This document shows positions 49,069 to 61,010 of a DNA stretch of 64,000 bases, piece by piece. The translations under genes were made by a program, and so were the position numbers. The DNA is from Aphrophora alni (Eukaryota > Arthropoda > Insecta > Hemiptera > Aphrophoridae). Position 1 is the first letter of the stretch. Each line of letters starts with the position of its first letter. The stretch covers positions 83,378,060-83,442,059 of the forward strand of contig OY740767.1 in NCBI GenBank assembly GCA_963513935.1, in the 5' to 3' direction. The notes beneath the pieces are model-generated. The model was given only the letters and a program-made list of their open reading frames with translations, had not been told where the DNA came from and made no database searches.

Positions 49069-50562
49069 CAATACAACCTCGTTAACTTGGAGTAACTGGG
49101 ACCGGAACAAATCCGAGATAACGATAATCCGGGTTATCCGGAGAACATCAGAAAAATCATAAATTGGAAATGTAATTAGCAGAAATTGTCGTTATATTGA
49201 ACAAAGCACGTTTGTAACATATTTATTTACAGATATAAAATATGAAATAACACATAAAACTCACTTAAGTAAAGTCAAAACCTCAAAAAACCACTCTTTA
49301 AAAATGGCACTGTCCATCCACTCACTTTTTTAAGATCGATACAAAACCGGTAATGACACAATATTTATATTTTTTAGTGCTCAGGGACTTTTTGATTTCC
49401 CAATTTAATAAAGGGGAAATTTGTGTTTGCTTGATGCATTGCTGCCAGCCATAATAGTATCTTTGCCATAATGCGATCTTTGCTCTTTTTGTAACATTTT
49501 GCAGATTCGTATATTTTCATGGCCAAAGTTTTACTTGGTAACATCCGATAGAATAAACTATTCTCATCGGCATTGTATATTTGATCTGCAGTCAAATTTT
49601 CTTTTTCAATAAAATTTTTAAACTCTATCTGAAAGTTTTCAGATGTATTAACGTTTCCGGACAAACTATCTCCAGTGATAGATAGTTGCTGTATACCGTG
49701 ACGTTTCTTCCACCTATCCAACCCACCTTGACTGGCAATGAAATTAGGATCTCCATCTGGCAACTGTTTACTTCAGCTGATGGCTTTTCATTGAATAATT
49801 GGGCCTGACACTGGTAAACCATGTTCTCTTTCGGCACAAAACCAAATGAATACCCCTTCATCTAGTGTTTCAGATGTAGTTTTTTTAGCTTTACAACAAT
49901 TATCTAAATTGTCTTTTGATATATTTTGAAACAAAACTCTTCGAAATTTTCCTGTTTTTCTTCCAGTCTGAAACAGTTGATGTTCCAGCACCAAACTCTA
50001 AAGCAATACTTTTTAATGATTTGCCTTTATCAATCCTACCCAATGCTTCCTGTTTTCTTTCCATTGTTACAACAATAGTTTTCTATTTTGTCGCCATTGA
50101 AAACAATCCAGTAAATGCACAGCAACAGTAATAAAAAAATAACAACTCTTATTAAAACAGATTAACAAATGGAACATAACAGTCAACAGCTCGTAAAAAC
50201 TATTGTAAATAAATTTAACAAACTTGCACAATAAGAAAAAGCAGACTCTCCAAGAACAACTGAACTCAAATGACACAGTTATAATAAGACAATGACGTAT
50301 AGGCATAGGTAGTGGCTGGCAGCAGAAAATGACACTACAGTACCATACAGACTAACTCAACATCACGTGCACACTGATCCTCAGAATTTACAGTCCCAAT
50401 AAACATTTCAGTGAACAACTGCTCCTTGAGACACTTGTCAGTCATTATTATCTCCAATAACAATCTATCTCACTCATATTTTAAAATTTAATTTTTGTCT
50501 AAATCGGTCTAAGTTATCCGGAGGATTGGGTTCGCAGGGACAGACTTAACGAGGTTTTACCG
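49069..50562 (-). mobile_element. Tigger/pogo element with 3' half of the transposase deleted
   Basis: The left end is CAATACAACCTCGTTAACTT and the right end reverse-complemented is CGGTAAAACCTCGTTAAGTC, both next to TA. The pair matches after the first few bases. The 1494-bp element keeps the HTH part and the first part of the DDE domain but lacks everything after it. Confidence 0.82.
49270..50100 (-). pseudogene. Tigger/jerky-like transposase, truncated and frameshifted
   Basis: From about 50065 the minus strand reads KQEALGRIDKGKSLKSIALE and FGAGTSTVSDWKK (psq HTH). In the frame 49374-49763 it continues with GGLDRWKKRHGIQQLSITGD (CENP-B HTH) and QIYNADENSLFYRMLPSKTL, where ADE holds the first catalytic Asp. 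After 49374 only a short WMDSAIFKEWF-like piece at about 49300 remains, and the block with the second and third Asp is deleted. Three frames are needed to read it. Confidence 0.8.
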
Positions 50563-51331
50563 TAAGTATTATCTCACATATGTCATTTACTCTCTTAGGT
50601 CATACAGATGCCACCGGTATTTATAAATGAAGGAATTCTGACAAAGTTATGATTTCTGAGAGCATAAATAAAATTCTCAGAGTACTGTATTAAGCTATTG
50701 GTAAAGTAGAAGAAAAGTTTTATCTTTATCATTGGCGATGGACACAAAATAGGCCATTAATGAAGATCATCCTTTTCTCTTTATTTTTTTGGTGATTATT
50801 GGAAAATGTTACAAACAATTTAATTAACATTCACAATATTTTTATTAATCAATTTAAGTTCTTAATGCTCTTAGTTATTAGGGGTTTGACATTTTGTAGC
50901 AACAATCTACATTTATTTGTGTAAACAACCTCAATTATAAATCACGGTAAATGAACGACAGCTTACTTATAATACTAGTGGTACTATTACGTAAGTAATC
51001 AGTCTTCTTTATATAATATAATTTTTTTCACTTATAAAATATTTTATGAGCTTATATTAGTAGTTTTACAAAACATGCTTAAGAATGTCTACAGTATTTC
51101 TATATCAGTTTATTTAAGTCCCACTTCAAAAAAGAAACAAATGAATAATTTCCCTGCTTTTTATTTACGATACTTTATTACTAGCAATTTTGAGTATTAT
51201 TATACAACACACCATATAACAGAAATTATTTTGAAAATCATGTTAAATTTAAGTATTAATTAAAAGGGAAAGAAATGCCAATTTATCATCAAGCTCTATC
51301 GTAATGAACATATCTATCGTAATATACATAC
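50563..51331. other. KICS2 intron, AT-rich
   Basis: Nothing recognised. Confidence 0.45.
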
Positions 51332-51470
51332 TTCTCTATTTTGCAAAGTTTTTTCCCATGTGCTGAGACGAGTATGAGCTCCAAGTAGGTTCATTAAGGA
51401 TGGGAAGAAATGACAGTTCTGCACATCGACTAGAGCACGCAGTAGGTACATTAGGATTTCACATTCTTGG
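51332..51470 (-). CDS. KICS2: KICS2 (C12orf66 homologue), internal exon C
   Basis: On the minus strand TATCAACAG precedes 139 nt that end at AGAGAA|GTATGT. The exon enters in phase 2 (one base finishes a Ser codon begun in the exon at 53386) and leaves in phase 0. Residues include LMYLLRALVDVQNC, then HFFPSLMNLLGAHTRLSTWE. These align with the human LCHLLKAQAQVSEW and [20 protein letters not shown]. This is the best-conserved exon found and fixes the gene's identity. Spacing and phases join cleanly with both neighbouring exons. Confidence 0.95.
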
Positions 51471-52711
51471 CTGTTGATATTGGACAAAAATTAACAGTTA
51501 ATCGATGTACAAAACAAGTTAAAATAAAATGTTTAAAACTCTGTTCTATCAAGGCAGAAAAAATGTTTAATATAATAAAATGCCGAAATTTTAATAATTT
51601 ATTCCTAATCAACTGTAATGAGCTACACTTGTGCAAACTTCAATAAGCAAAAGAATTAACACACAATTTTCCACACAAAAACACTTTATTTGTGCAAAAC
51701 TGATAATCCACTGTCAGTAAGGTTTGTGTGTATGTAGCAACTGAGAATGATGAGTTTGTCTTGTATTTATTTTGGACGAATAATTTTTATTTTTTTTGTC
51801 AAAAATTGTGTTTTTATTCATTTGGTTATATTCTTCTTCACGTTAAAGAAAGTATAAAATAAATAATTTTAAATTGGAGTTTAAAGGTAAAAATTTATTC
51901 TGTTTATGATTGCTTAAAAATAAGTTATTATTTATTATACACTTACAATGTATTATTATAGCAATATAGACTGTGAAAATTTGATAAATGTGAAATCTGG
52001 TGTTATTAAGTTTTGTTTATTGTAATAACAAGAACATTGGTAAGTTGTTCAAACTGGATATTTACCCAAAATTTTAAATTGTTATATATAGATGTACATG
52101 TAAATTTTAGGACCCACCAAAGATTTAATGTTATTAAAAAGTTTAATATGCAGAAATTCTTAAATAATACAGTATTAGTTTTAGGATATTTATTCCTTTA
52201 AAAAAAAAATACCCAGGATCCTTTTTTTTTACTGATTAATATTTTTTATAAATGAAGAAGATGAAAATTAAATAAATACTAGAAGACATGCTCTTTAAAA
52301 GTAATATCCACAACTTTTTTACAAAACAGTTAAATAATTGATTTATAAAAACCTTCATTTTCTTAAACAATTGCATTGGACAAATTAATTTTCAAAACTA
52401 ATGAGTTACCAGATTTGTGGTCTCACAAATAAAATAAATAAGTACTTAACAGTATAAAATAAACACCATTTCTGCATCAATGGCTCCCGATCTAATAATG
52501 TTAAGAATATAAACCACTAAAATTATTATTTTCAAAATGGTGGAAAAGAAATTCATGATAACTTTAGTGGCAACTATATGATTAGTATTAGACTTGATGC
52601 AATTGGGTTGGTTAATTTAACTTCATATTTGATTTTAATTTCCAGTGAAATCAAAGGTCATAACAATATAACTAGTTATGCAGTTTTTTATGCCTAAAAC
52701 AACCTACTTAT
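51471..52711. other. KICS2 intron, AT-rich
   Basis: Nothing recognised except A- and T-rich runs (for example near 51785 and 52200-52225). Confidence 0.45.
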
Positions 52712-52775
52712 TTTAATAATTGAATAAACTTACTTTTTTGTAGTCAATTGTGGATCTTTTTTATTATTTAATTTA

Positions 52776-52814
52776 CTCTAAAGCTTTTTCCGGATAAATC
52801 CCATCATCAAGTGC
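52776..52814 (-). ncRNA. Hammerhead-like motif, left arm (mutated core)
   Basis: On the minus strand: GCAC, TTGATGA (C to T in the first core base), T, GGGATTTATCC, GGAA, AAAGCTTT, A. Stem I pairing is weaker than in the right arm, so it is probably less active or inactive. Confidence 0.5.
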
Positions 52815-53053
52815 TTGTCAATTTCAAACTTTCACAGATATAAGTTAAATATAAGTCCGTCTGCACAATTTATCGTTGAGTGAAGCATGTTTAAGTGGAA
52901 CACTAACTTATATATTTCATGTTTATTGTTTAATGTTTTCAGTTTTTAATATTTTTAACATTTTTTAATATGTTTATGTTAGTCTTAGTAATTTTAATAG
53001 TGAAAGTTTGGTATTAAGTTGTTATGTGTTATGTAATTTGATTAAATTGACAA

Positions 53054-53093
53054 GCACCTGATGATGGAATTTATCCTGAAAAAGTTTTAGTGC
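53054..53093 (+). ncRNA. Hammerhead-ribozyme-like motif (complete on paper)
   Basis: In order: GCAC (stem I), CTGATGA core, extra T, GGA/ATTTA/TCC (stem II), T, GAA, AAA/AG/TTT (part of an A/T-rich stem III), then A and GTGC, which pairs fully with the opening GCAC. The core is intact except for the U inserted before stem II and the U before GAA. The predicted cut falls before GTGC at 53090. Function is inferred from layout only. Confidence 0.6.
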
Positions 53094-53155
53094 AAATAAT
53101 TTTAAAAAATCCACTATTGACTACAAAAAAGTAAGTTTATTCAATTATTAATATA

Positions 53156-53385
53156 ATTAGTGTTCTTAAAACAAAAGATAAAATTTGACTGGAATTATTT
53201 TCTCACTTTTGTAAACCTCCTCTACTATGAGTGCAACAGATCATATATTTCTAAATACAAAATGATCTAAAGATAAGTTTGTAATTACCCACAAATGTTT
53301 ATCAAGTAAAATTAATTGATGGAAAAGTGAGTGACAACTGTTAAAAATTAATTTAGTTCAAACTCTGGTAAGCTTAACAACTAAC
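53156..53385. other. KICS2 intron, short AT-rich spacer
   Basis: Nothing recognised. Confidence 0.45.
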
Positions 53386-53520
53386 CTGCAAGTAGCTTTA
53401 ACAGAAGGTGAGTCTAGTTGAGCAGTAAAAGATGTATATAAAATACCTTCTACTTGAGCCAGTACCTCATCACATCTAATAGGTTTATTACTAGATCCCA
53501 TTGCATACATCTTTTCATAT
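53386..53520 (-). CDS. KICS2: KICS2 (C12orf66 homologue), internal exon B
   Basis: The 3' side is clear: TGCAG|GTTAGT at 53385/53386, leaving in phase 2. Residues include MYAMGSSNKPIRCDEVLAQV and SFTAQLDSPSVKATC, matching the human MYTLSTQKFINAEELVGL region. The 5' side is uncertain. A conventional AG at 53511-53512 would start the exon at MYAMG. The three codons before it (YEK) are also conserved with the human FYEKMY, and keeping them needs a start at 53520 without an AG. The intron on that side has U12-type donor and branch-point sequences, so the minor spliceosome may use an unusual 3' site. Confidence 0.85.
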
Positions 53521-53530
53521 CGTTTCATTA

Positions 53531-53539
53531 GTAAAGGAA
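53531..53539 (-). promoter_or_regulatory. U12-type branch-point candidate
   Basis: TTCCTTTAC on the minus strand matches the minor-spliceosome branch consensus TTCCTTRAY at eight of nine positions. Its branch A is 11 nt before the 3' splice position that keeps the conserved residues in frame, within the short range typical of U12 introns. Confidence 0.5.
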
Positions 53540-55000
53540 ATAAATGCATAAATCAAATTAGAATATGTTATTAATTTAAAGAAAAACAAATCATGACAAC
53601 ATAATTAACTCTCAAAACCGATAGTTCCTATAATATATTTTTAGACATATTGCTTCTCTGAGGAACAATTTTGATGATCATCTTTTTATTTTTGACAGAT
53701 GCTTCAGAACTTGCACACAAAAACACTTTTATTAACATAATATAATATATTTTTATTAACTATTTTATAAATACTTGAAAACACACATACATAAGTTAAT
53801 AAATTCATTTGTGTCATGTTAACAGAAGCACTGTTCACTTTCTCCAACTGTAGATCTATTCAACTTTAAACTGGTGGATGGTTGCTTTGGGTAGGGTAAC
53901 TTATATACTAGATTAAAAACATGATGTTGGCTTAGAATTGTATTTCTTCATATAACAGATCTTTCTTATCCGTTTTACAATTTCTGTAACTTTGGTAGGG
54001 TTCCGGTATGTTAATCTTAAGTCGCTTATTGCAGAAGTTAAGAATGTTCATGTTTGTATCTATGTCAGTATAGGTGTAATTTTCGTTAATGATATCTTAT
54101 TTGAAATTGAATTTGGTCAACAATAAAAAGTGAACATCAAGATTGCTCAGGCAAATAGTAACTCTAAAATATATATATATTAGAAAAAAATAATAAATAT
54201 GTTGAATTTAGTATAAAATTAGAATAAAAGTAGGCCTGATTAGAAAATAAATAAACAAAAACACTAAAATTAAAATATATGCAATATCTAATGATACTTG
54301 TGGTTATTAACAATATGAAAGAAGTAATCCCCCAACAATAAATAAAAGCCTAACACAATTAATGTTACAAAATTTATTAAATCTCAGAGTATGGTAGCTA
54401 CGTTAGCGAAATGTGCATAAGGATTTATTAAAACTACTAATGTTGATTTTATTTGTGGTTTGGGTATAACTCTTTCACAACTATAATAATATATGTTTCA
54501 AAAATACTGAACTGTGACTTAACATTGATATATCTAAGAAAAAAATACAAATAAATTAGAAAGGCCTTAAACTATATTTTTCAGTAATAGCAACATAAAT
54601 ATCATAGGAAGAAATTTAGTGATTGAAAAAAATATTAGAATATGAGTGATTTTTCGTCTAAAACTCTCCATGAGGGTTTTGCATTAACACTAACAAATAG
54701 CTTACTAAAATGATTTAAATCATCTGATAGGTAACATAACTGATGTTCTTCAATGAATATTAAAGTCTAAAACTTTAGTTTTACTTTTTATTCATATAAT
54801 TGTAATTGGAATAATTTTACTAGTATTATTAATTTTTTTTCTTCCTAATTTATTAAAATTAGATAATGTATAGTTTGGATAATAGTGCAATTTTCTTGAC
54901 CTTGACAGCATGTTTTTATTCCATTGGCAGCTTCCATCTTAACCACACAAGTCTGCACAAATGAATCTAAAGCTATTAAAGGCAACTTTATTCCATCGCT
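53540..55000. other. KICS2 intron, AT-rich
   Basis: No gene or transposon end was recognised. Confidence 0.45.
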
Positions 55001-57006
55001 TGTGATAATTTAAAAATTAGAGGGGTTTGATTTTATTAAAAAAGAAAGAAGCTAATTGCTGTTACAAGGTGGGCGCCATTGTAATTAGTTAATTACTAAA
55101 ATAAAAATTAAAAAATAAAATTTAAAGTTTATAGATATTAAGTTAAAATCTCTTGGGTTGTAAGTTCTTTAACAGTGTAATTAGCAGGATATTAGCATGA
55201 AAGAATAGAAGTCCTTTTTTGTTCTGAAATAGAACATATGTATTATTAAACACATTCACATAGTAAACATATACAAATTGGAGCATTCATATGCAATATC
55301 TTATCTTAGTACATCCTAACAAACGTATAATCACTCAAATGATAATAATATAAAAAAAATTAAGTTGAATTTAATTATTGAATTTACTTTTAGTTGCAAC
55401 TCTGAAATTGTATAGATTTTTCAGTTTATTTCTTTAAATTTATATAACTAAGAATTTTATTCTTTGAAAACAGATCAAGTTTCATTAAATTAATTATTTA
55501 TTAGAAGAAGACTTCATTTTAATATTTTTTATACTTTATAATATAAGACATCGTCTTATATATTAGAACTCAAATTGCCAAATCAAAACTCATACTTAAA
55601 CATTGAAACATTTTAATCATATTATACACAAACATAATTTTAGAATATAGGTCTTAACATGTATACCAATCACATTCTTTCTAATTAAAAGCACATTTCC
55701 TTGTAGATGCTTCGCTTCGTTCGCTGGAATGTCCTGCAACCTCGTGGAAGTCGCTTTTGTCCCTTTGTTCAGACGCTGACGTTCTCAATTCACCTTCACG
55801 TTTTACAAAGTTCATATTCTATTATTCAAATAACAAAACTATTAAGTGTTTTAATTTAAAACTGTTCTATTTTACCACATTACGGTTTTGTCTATATTTC
55901 CCGATTCGATTGTCTCATTTTTTATCGGACACATGCAAGTTATTGTTTCCACCATTTTTATAAAAGTTCACTTTTTTTATCAAGACGTGTAATACATTGA
56001 TCATTATTAGTTTGATCTATAGTCTTAAAAGCACTCTTTTCTAAACTTACACCTTTAGACTGAAACTGCAAGCTAATGTAAAAAGCACATGGGTACATAT
56101 CGTTCGTTTGTACAAAGAAACTATCGTTTGTAATTCTTTAATAACTGTTTTATAAACTCTATTCCACTAACTACACTCTTTAACGAAACAACTCGTAATT
56201 GTCCTTATTAAAACCTTCTATTTTCACATTTCTATTAGTCTCTATTGTTCCTTTTAGGAACGTCTCAAAAATCTAATACAACTGAACACTTTGAAAGCTG
56301 TCTACCTAATGACGCTATACAATTTTACAGTTTGACTTGCATGGCAACTACCGTTCCCCTCCAACACACAATACACTTACGTTTCACTTCTTAATTATTA
56401 GGTTTACACTAATTCTAATGATATTAATACACAGGATATATTTCTCTGACTATTTTTATTATTCACTTCGTTTTTAAATTTTGTTTCTTTTTTGTTATTA
56501 AAAGTAATTAGACGAACTATTTTTCTAGCACCCCCCCCCTTCTCTTCTTTTTCATGTGGACTAATTATGTTCAAGTTCAAAGATTCTTGCGCCTTGCGCT
56601 ATATTCAAATTTGAAAATGTACAATATTACACGCTATGGAGTTTGGTATATTAACAGTACAGAGTTCTGGGAGATACTGAAATTACATTCCACCCAAAGA
56701 ATTTTCAGAGTGTCTTTACAAAATAATGGATTTTCCCCTCAACTATGATTTTCAATGTGGCAACTTCATTCATATTCATAGATTACGGATTGAAGTCCTC
56801 ATCATGGTCATTATCCCCTTCACACAAAAAAGCTAAAAATTTCTCAAAATAAAACTATTAAGTAGAACTAAAAACAAAAAAAACAAAATTTTTTACAAAA
56901 TTAACAACACTTTTTGTTTTTACATTTTTTTAACAGTTTTAACTTTGATAAAATCTAATAAACAACAACATAACATACTACAGGACTGTAACGAGCCCCT
57001 GTAACA
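55001..57006 (-). repeat. Possible old solo LTR related to the element at 24.5 kb
   Basis: The first 20 bases (TGTGATAATTTAAAAATTAG) resemble the start of the 24519 LTR (TGTAATAATTTAAAAATGAG). A GGGCGCCA block and a GTTCTTTaaCAGTGTA block follow in the same order as in that LTR, as does a C-rich, G-poor second half. The right limit is guessed from a TGTAACA. No target duplication was found. It could instead be an unrelated LTR or chance AT-rich similarity. Confidence 0.35.
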
Positions 57007-57117
57007 AGTTAACAATGATAAATTTAATAAAATTTAGAAAATAACTTTGTTAACTTTGATAAAATTTAATAAAGAAGAACGTAACATATTACAGGGCTGT
57101 AAAGAAGCCCTGCAACA
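56937..57117. repeat. Tandem duplication of about 110 bp
   Basis: Two copies share TTAACTTTGATAAAAT, TAATAAA and a small hairpin of the form CAGG[AG]CTGTAA...CCTG. The second ends at about 57117. Confidence 0.7.
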
Positions 57118-58084
57118 ATTGAATCTAACTACTATATAATTTAATAAACATTTTCAGGTGATGCATAAAGGATAATACCCAATCAAGGATCTCACCATTA
57201 TCCCTTAAATCAGATGAATGGCATTGGGTAGAACTAATGTCCTACGCACATTTCTCAGAATGACACTGTCAATTAGGATATAACATACATTAAAAGACCT
57301 CAACAGAAAGGGGATTGCAGCAGATTCCCATGTTACATCAGAAATCCATAGAATCACCATAGAAATCTGAATTCAATAATTGTCCATTCTTCTTCCCATT
57401 GATAAGGCAATACATGTTTAATTATTGGTAGAAAGTCAAATGATATAACATGCATGACTAAAAACTTGTAGCTTCCTTGCTGCTTCAACTGCTTTTGTAT
57501 TTCCATTTATTCTACAATGCCCAGGTAACCAGTACTCCAACAGCCTATATATAGCTGAAGTCTGTATATGAAACACAGAATATATTCAACCATGAGATTC
57601 TTAGAATACATATCCTGGATGGCCTATAAAGCACTTTTGGAACAAAAACATCAAAAATAGTGATAGAAACCAAAGGGAACAGTGATCTTAAAAATCAGAG
57701 GGGATCTTAAAAATCTTTGCTATTTTTAAGATCTTTTAAAATAGCAAAGTGTTACACAGTAAAAACACTAGAAGATGGGGATAATCCACTCATATAGGCC
57801 CTATGTATTATAATATTAACAATGAGTAATATGCACAACCAACTGGATGGTCCAGTTTAGAACCATCAGTGAAAATAATCTATATATGCTTGTACCCTGA
57901 CTCGATTATTAATAATTAGTTCATTATATCAATTACGTTATGGCGATGCTGTCGAACAATCCTTGTTTTGCCAAAACTTGTTTCAAGGAGCACACTTCGT
58001 CTTCTAAACTATCCGCAACCAAGAAAATAGATTCCATATTACAGAACATCTAATTAACACCAACCATAATTATACAGACATTAA

Positions 58085-58520
58085 CACGTTCGCTACCACA
58101 ATGTTAAAAAAAATCGTAACCACAGACTGCCGCCGCAATTTTGCTGCGGGCGTGTCCTACTCCTAGCCCAACGCCGCAGATCTGCGGCGGCTGGGCTCAT
58201 TAAAATAGACTGCCGCCGCAGATCTGCGTCGTTGATTTCTTGATACTAAATGAAAAATTTCTTCGCAACAGTCTATTTTGAAGGTTAGATCGTTTAGGCA
58301 CGGTCTACAGGATAGTCCGCCACATATATGCGGCGCTTAGTCTGTAGCTAGGACTATCGCTGACGTCACTGGACATACTAATTTTGAACAAATTTTATTC
58401 GTGGTCTGTGGCGACGGTCATAACCATTAGGACCAGTCTACAGGGAAGTTCGTGAATTTTTTCGTGGGCTGTGGGAGTGACCCGGCTGCCGCATATATGC
58501 GGCAGCCGGTAGCGAACGTG
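58085..58520. mobile_element. piggyBac-type MITE nested in the PLE
   Basis: The 436-bp element lies between TTAA sites (58081-58084 and 58521-58524). The terminal inverted repeats are CACGTTCGCTACC and GGTAGCGAACGTG, 13 bp and perfect. The inside is GC-rich, with self-complementary blocks such as GCCGCAGATCTGCGGC and CCGCATATATGCGG. There is no coding capacity. Confidence 0.92.
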
Positions 58521-58895
58521 TTAAAACAAAAATTTTAAAATCCTATGTCACTGTAATAAAGGCCTGTTCATGAAAACAGTAGAGGAGTTCCACATATACA
58601 AATTGGAAAAACACAATCCTGATAATCTACTCAACAATAAGTTACAATTTCATTTGCACACCATCGTTGACTTGATTGATCATATGGACACTGTTCCAGC
58701 GTGTCACGATGCACGGATTACGAATGCATACCCCCTCCCAGATACCAGACACTTGTAACCAGATACTAATCAGTTGACGATCGAGCCACATCAAGAACAG
58801 TTACTGAAAATGCATGTGTCACCTGTACATTTTATAGTCTTAAATTTGAATAATTTGTGTTGTTTAAATGTTTGTGTAGTGTATTTTACGTGTAC

Positions 58896-58940
58896 ATTTG
58901 ATAATGAGTGATAGATAGTCGAAACACGTCATGTGAAGAA
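58896..58940 (+). ncRNA. Degenerate hammerhead-like motif at the PLE 3' end
   Basis: TTGATAATGAGTGATAGATA is followed by GTCGAAACACGTCATGTG. The GAA-AC..GT-C part and the position relative to the PLE coding end fit, but the core is mutated (UUGAUAA). Confidence 0.4.
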
Positions 58941-59390
58941 AATACAGTAAGACATCAAAACAAGGATTGTTCGACAGCATCAGCATAAGGTAATTGATAT
59001 AATAAAATGAAAATAATCTCACTAGATAGATATTGATTAAGGATATATAACTAAACTCTCAACAATACACTATATCAGGAATGATGTACTTTATGAATCT
59101 GGACAGTTGAAATAAAAATTTCACATTTGAATAAGCCATGAAGGAATAAAACAAAGATTACTCGTACATTAGAGGAAGTACTTGTTGAGAATCTATAGAA
59201 ATTCTAGTGCCAAATGGGGCAATACAATTCTGATGACTTTCATATCGATTAGCCAAATGATTATTATAAATAATGTCTTAAGCTGAGTGATATAGTTTGG
59301 AGCACAGACTACTAATATATGATATTTATTTGTAGTTGCTGTCAAAAACTAGAAAGGGAGGAATTACAAATGGAACATACCTTTTTCCAC

Positions 59391-59720
59391 TCCGTTAACA
59401 AAGCTGTGGTTCTCTATGTTGTGCCAATGTACTGGGTACAATAATTTTATATAATAAAAGAACAATAATGTCCGTCTATGTGACTTTTTTAATAATAAAG
59501 TAGTTACTTACTTTATAATCATATGACACGTTTCGGAACTCGTTCCATCTTCAGAATATCGCTCTGCTGAGGTCGTTAAAACATTAAAATAAATTATTAC
59601 ACAACATATCGCAACACATATACATATACACGCGCACATTAACACAGACAATATCAACGCGTGTGCACACCATCGAATACGTTTAATATACTGTATAATA
59701 TATTATATATCATATTATGT
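59391..59720 (-). other. PLE terminal-repeat remnant containing a hammerhead motif
   Basis: A minus-strand PLE end appears to lie here, judged from the motif at 59521-59559 and the adjacent TTATAAAGTAAGTAACTACT sequence. No coding part is attached. The rest is unassigned. Confidence 0.45.
59521..59559 (-). ncRNA. Hammerhead-ribozyme-like motif, intact core
   Basis: On the minus strand: GATATT, CTGAAGA core (CUGANGA with N = A), extra T, GGAAC/GA/GTTCC (stem II, fully paired), GAA, AC/GT/GT, C, then ATAT. Stem III is reduced to two pairs with a 2-nt loop, so cleavage, if any, might need a dimer. Stem I can form ATAT/ATAT with one bulge. Confidence 0.6.
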
Positions 59721-61010
59721 GACAACTATGATCAAGATCGAGATGCTGATCTTACAAACAGGGAATAAATTGGTGCTTTGTTTGGACTTCTGTATTTTGC
59801 TGGTGCCATGAGAGCTAATCATCTAAACTGTAAAGGATTATGGACCACTGATGGAGGAAGCTTAGAATTTTTTCCTATAGTAATGGGAATAAAAAGATTT
59901 CACTTTTAATTAAGGTGCCTTAGATTTGAATAATATAAATATGAAAGCGGCTGGGAAATCTGTTAAGTTAGCCTCAATAAAGAATATATTTGAAATGATA
60001 ATTAGTAACTTCAAAATGGGTTTCACTTTCAGAGTACATGACTGTGGACAAAAAAACTTGAATCTTATTGTGAAAAATATCCTTTCATGCAATACAACAA
60101 AAGTAAACCCGCTAAATACAGAACCAAGATATTTGGATTAGCAGACACTAGTTGTTTCTATATATGGAATATGGAAGTGTATGCCAGCCAGTAGCCTAAT
60201 GAACCATATCAAGTATCTAATTTTGCAGCGGAAGTTATCAAAACACTAATTATTACTCTTGTGACAGGTACTGGAAGAAACTTATTTCTAGATAACTGGT
60301 TCATGAGCATTCCTTTGATGAAGGATCTAAAAAACAATTACAACTTAACTTTACCTTGAAATAAACAAGAATTGCCTTTAGAACTGACCAATACTAAAAA
60401 GAGAAAATACACATAAGTTTTTTTGCACTTACAAATGAAATGACAATTGTTTCCTACCTAAATCCGGAAAGGTTGTACTATTGGGTTCAACAATGCATCA
60501 CGATAACGAAATAGACAAGGAAACCGGTCCAGAGCAGCAACCTGTCATCATTACCAACTACCAACAAAACAAAGGTGGCATTGACATGGATGATAAATTG
60601 TGTGTGACATATTTTGTATCTAGGAAAAGTAAACACAAGCCATTGACAATTGTTTTTGGATTGCTAGATGTTGCTGGAATGAATGCATGTGTTATTTATA
60701 AAAATGGTAGGCCTTGATCAGCAAGTTCTAAGAAGAATATTCCAAACAAAATTGGGTACGCAATTGGCTAAGGCCCATATATATAGCAAGTCATACATCC
60801 CATCAAATGCTACCACTTCACATCAAGGCTGTTGCCAAGGGTCTCAGCGGAGTTCTGAATTAGCCAAGACAAAGGGGAAAGGAAGCTTCTGGTCGCTGTG
60901 AAGTCTGCCCAAGACTCAAAGAAGCAAAGACTCGAAAACTCAGTCATTGTTCTGACTCTGTAACAAGCTTCTGTACAAATATAAAGATTCTACAGAATAC
61001 CATTTTGCAA
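59721..61010 (+). pseudogene. piggyBac transposase fossil
   Basis: Blocks in order: GALFGLLYFAGAMRANHLNC at about 59778, KPAKYRTKIFGLADTSCFYI near 60105, GTGRNLFLDNWFMSIPLMKD near 60270 (contains the second catalytic Asp), and the open frame 60481-60714 with ITNYQQNKGGIDMDDKLCVT, which contains the third Asp region. At about 60900-60970 is a partial cysteine-rich tail (CEVCPRLKEAKTRK). Reading needs several frames. The N-terminus and TTAA ends were not found. It shows no close sequence match to the minus-strand piggyBac at 42-43.6 kb. Confidence 0.8.

Larger units (their letters stand above)
52712..53155. mobile_element. Fold-back element built from two inverted PLE terminal repeats
   Basis: About 110-bp arms at 52712-52825 and 53035-53155 are inverted copies (outer edge AATTGAATAAACTTACTTTT). 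Each arm contains a hammerhead-like motif pointing outwards. The arms have diverged noticeably. The 210-bp centre may be old PLE 5' sequence but has no readable ORF. Confidence 0.75.
57882..59007 (+). mobile_element. Penelope-like element insertion with 12-bp target duplication
   Basis: TGAAAATAATCT is present at 57870-57881 and again at 59008-59019, flanking 1126 bp. The left arm (about 57924-57974) is an inverted copy of the right arm (about 58956-59004), both containing ATTGTTCGACAGCATC in one orientation or the other. This is the inverted terminal arrangement often left by PLEs. The plus-strand right part (58570-58758) encodes FHIYKLEKHNPDNLLNNKLQ, the tail that follows the GIY-YIG domain. 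A piggyBac-type MITE is nested at 58085-58520. Confidence 0.8.
57120..59390 (-). pseudogene. LINE fragment (RNase H-bearing, I/R1-like), split by a PLE
   Basis: Right of the inserted PLE (59020-59390) are degenerate remains of the region after RT. The reading continues left of it with IIFTDGSKLDHPVGCAYYS at about 57805-57865, the first RNase H motif including the catalytic Asp. At about 57500-57535 is LPGHCRINGNTKAVEAARK, the WxPGHxxIxGNExAD block with the last catalytic Asp changed to Val. Near 57200-57240 is LVLPNAIHL. Joining across the 12-bp duplication restores the frame into the TDGS motif, showing that the two parts were one element. It is dead, with several stops. Confidence 0.7.
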
